Shown: positions 44,971 to 45,000 of the stretch, piece after piece
How positions within the stretch are numbered: position 1 is the stretch's first letter
Layout of the letters: each line of letters begins with the position of its first letter
Assembly: GCA_002104895.1 (NCBI GenBank)
Contig: MCFG01000158.1
Location: 30,001-75,000, forward strand
DNA length: 45,000 nt
Direction: 5' to 3'
From: Anaeromyces robustus
Taxonomy: Eukaryota; Neocallimastigomycota; Neocallimastigomycetes; Neocallimastigales; Neocallimastigaceae
The notes under the pieces: model-generated
What the model was told of the DNA's origin: nothing
The model's database searches: none
Seen by the model: only the letters and a program-made list of their open reading frames with translations
Position numbers and translations under genes: made by a program

Positions 44971-45000
44971 ATGAATGGTGAAAATTTATCATCAAATAAT
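44971..45000 (+). CDS. Possible gene start truncated by the window end
   Basis: ATGAATGGTGAAAATTTATC opens a frame of ten codons (MNGENLSSNN) that runs off the end. The leader is A-rich (TATAAAGAAA directly before ATG), like the leaders of the real genes here. Too short to identify. Confidence 0.35.
   Translation, partial: MNGENLSSNN

Noticed and set aside
1-45000. CRISPR arrays, tRNA and rRNA genes
   Set aside because: No regularly spaced conserved repeats with unique spacers, and no cloverleaf or rRNA-like GC-richer segment was seen; the tandem arrays are microsatellites and minisatellites.
1-45000. Alternative origin: a dictyostelid or an apicomplexan
   Set aside because: Comparable A/T content, but the DUF2015-like gene, bacterial-type acetyltransferase and exporter array fit an anaerobic fungus better; this rests on inference only.

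Overview
The window looks like nuclear DNA of a eukaryote with extremely AT-rich intergenic DNA. The best fit is an anaerobic gut fungus (Neocallimastigomycota). The reasons are very long A/T-only intergenic stretches full of microsatellites and homopolymers, spliceosomal introns with GT donors, a fungal-type V-ATPase subunit d gene, a protein resembling the fungus-specific DUF2015 family, and genes of bacterial flavour (an LmrB-like DHA2 transporter cluster and a maltose/galactoside O-acetyltransferase). This assignment is inference; no rRNA or tRNA was seen.

Layout. 1-6.3 kb: a small heat-shock protein (Hsp20) family with three intact genes and one internally deleted, start-less copy. Two of the intact genes are head to head inside a large inverted repeat of about 0.87 kb arms. 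8.2-26.8 kb: four same-strand paralogues of a 14-helix DHA2-type major facilitator exporter. The third is broken by two single-T insertions. Between the second and third lie two non-LTR retrotransposon insertions of different families: a 305-bp 3' end and a 2.8-kb copy with one premature stop. 28.2-29.35 kb: a degenerate minisatellite of about 12 units, followed by a possible LINE 3'-end relic. 30.5-31.1 kb: a bacterial-type hexapeptide O-acetyltransferase on the minus strand. 34.2-36.0 kb: the V-ATPase subunit d gene in five exons. 37.3-41.0 kb: a decayed C-terminal fragment of an RNA polymerase second-largest subunit (RPB2/RpoB superfamily), split by a 5'-truncated LINE with an uninterrupted 982-codon reading frame and an 11-bp target duplication. 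41.7-43.1 kb: a two-exon, single-helix membrane protein on the minus strand. 44.97 kb: a possible gene start running off the end.

The genes do not form one pathway. The left half is two locally amplified stress/defence families (Hsp20 chaperones and drug-type exporters). The right half is housekeeping genes mixed with retrotransposon debris. The most noteworthy points are the RNA polymerase relic hidden around the LINE, the inverted-duplication history of the Hsp20 cluster, the tandem exporter array of bacterial type, and two LINE 3' ends 24 kb apart that are identical over 257 bp, which implies recent retrotransposition.
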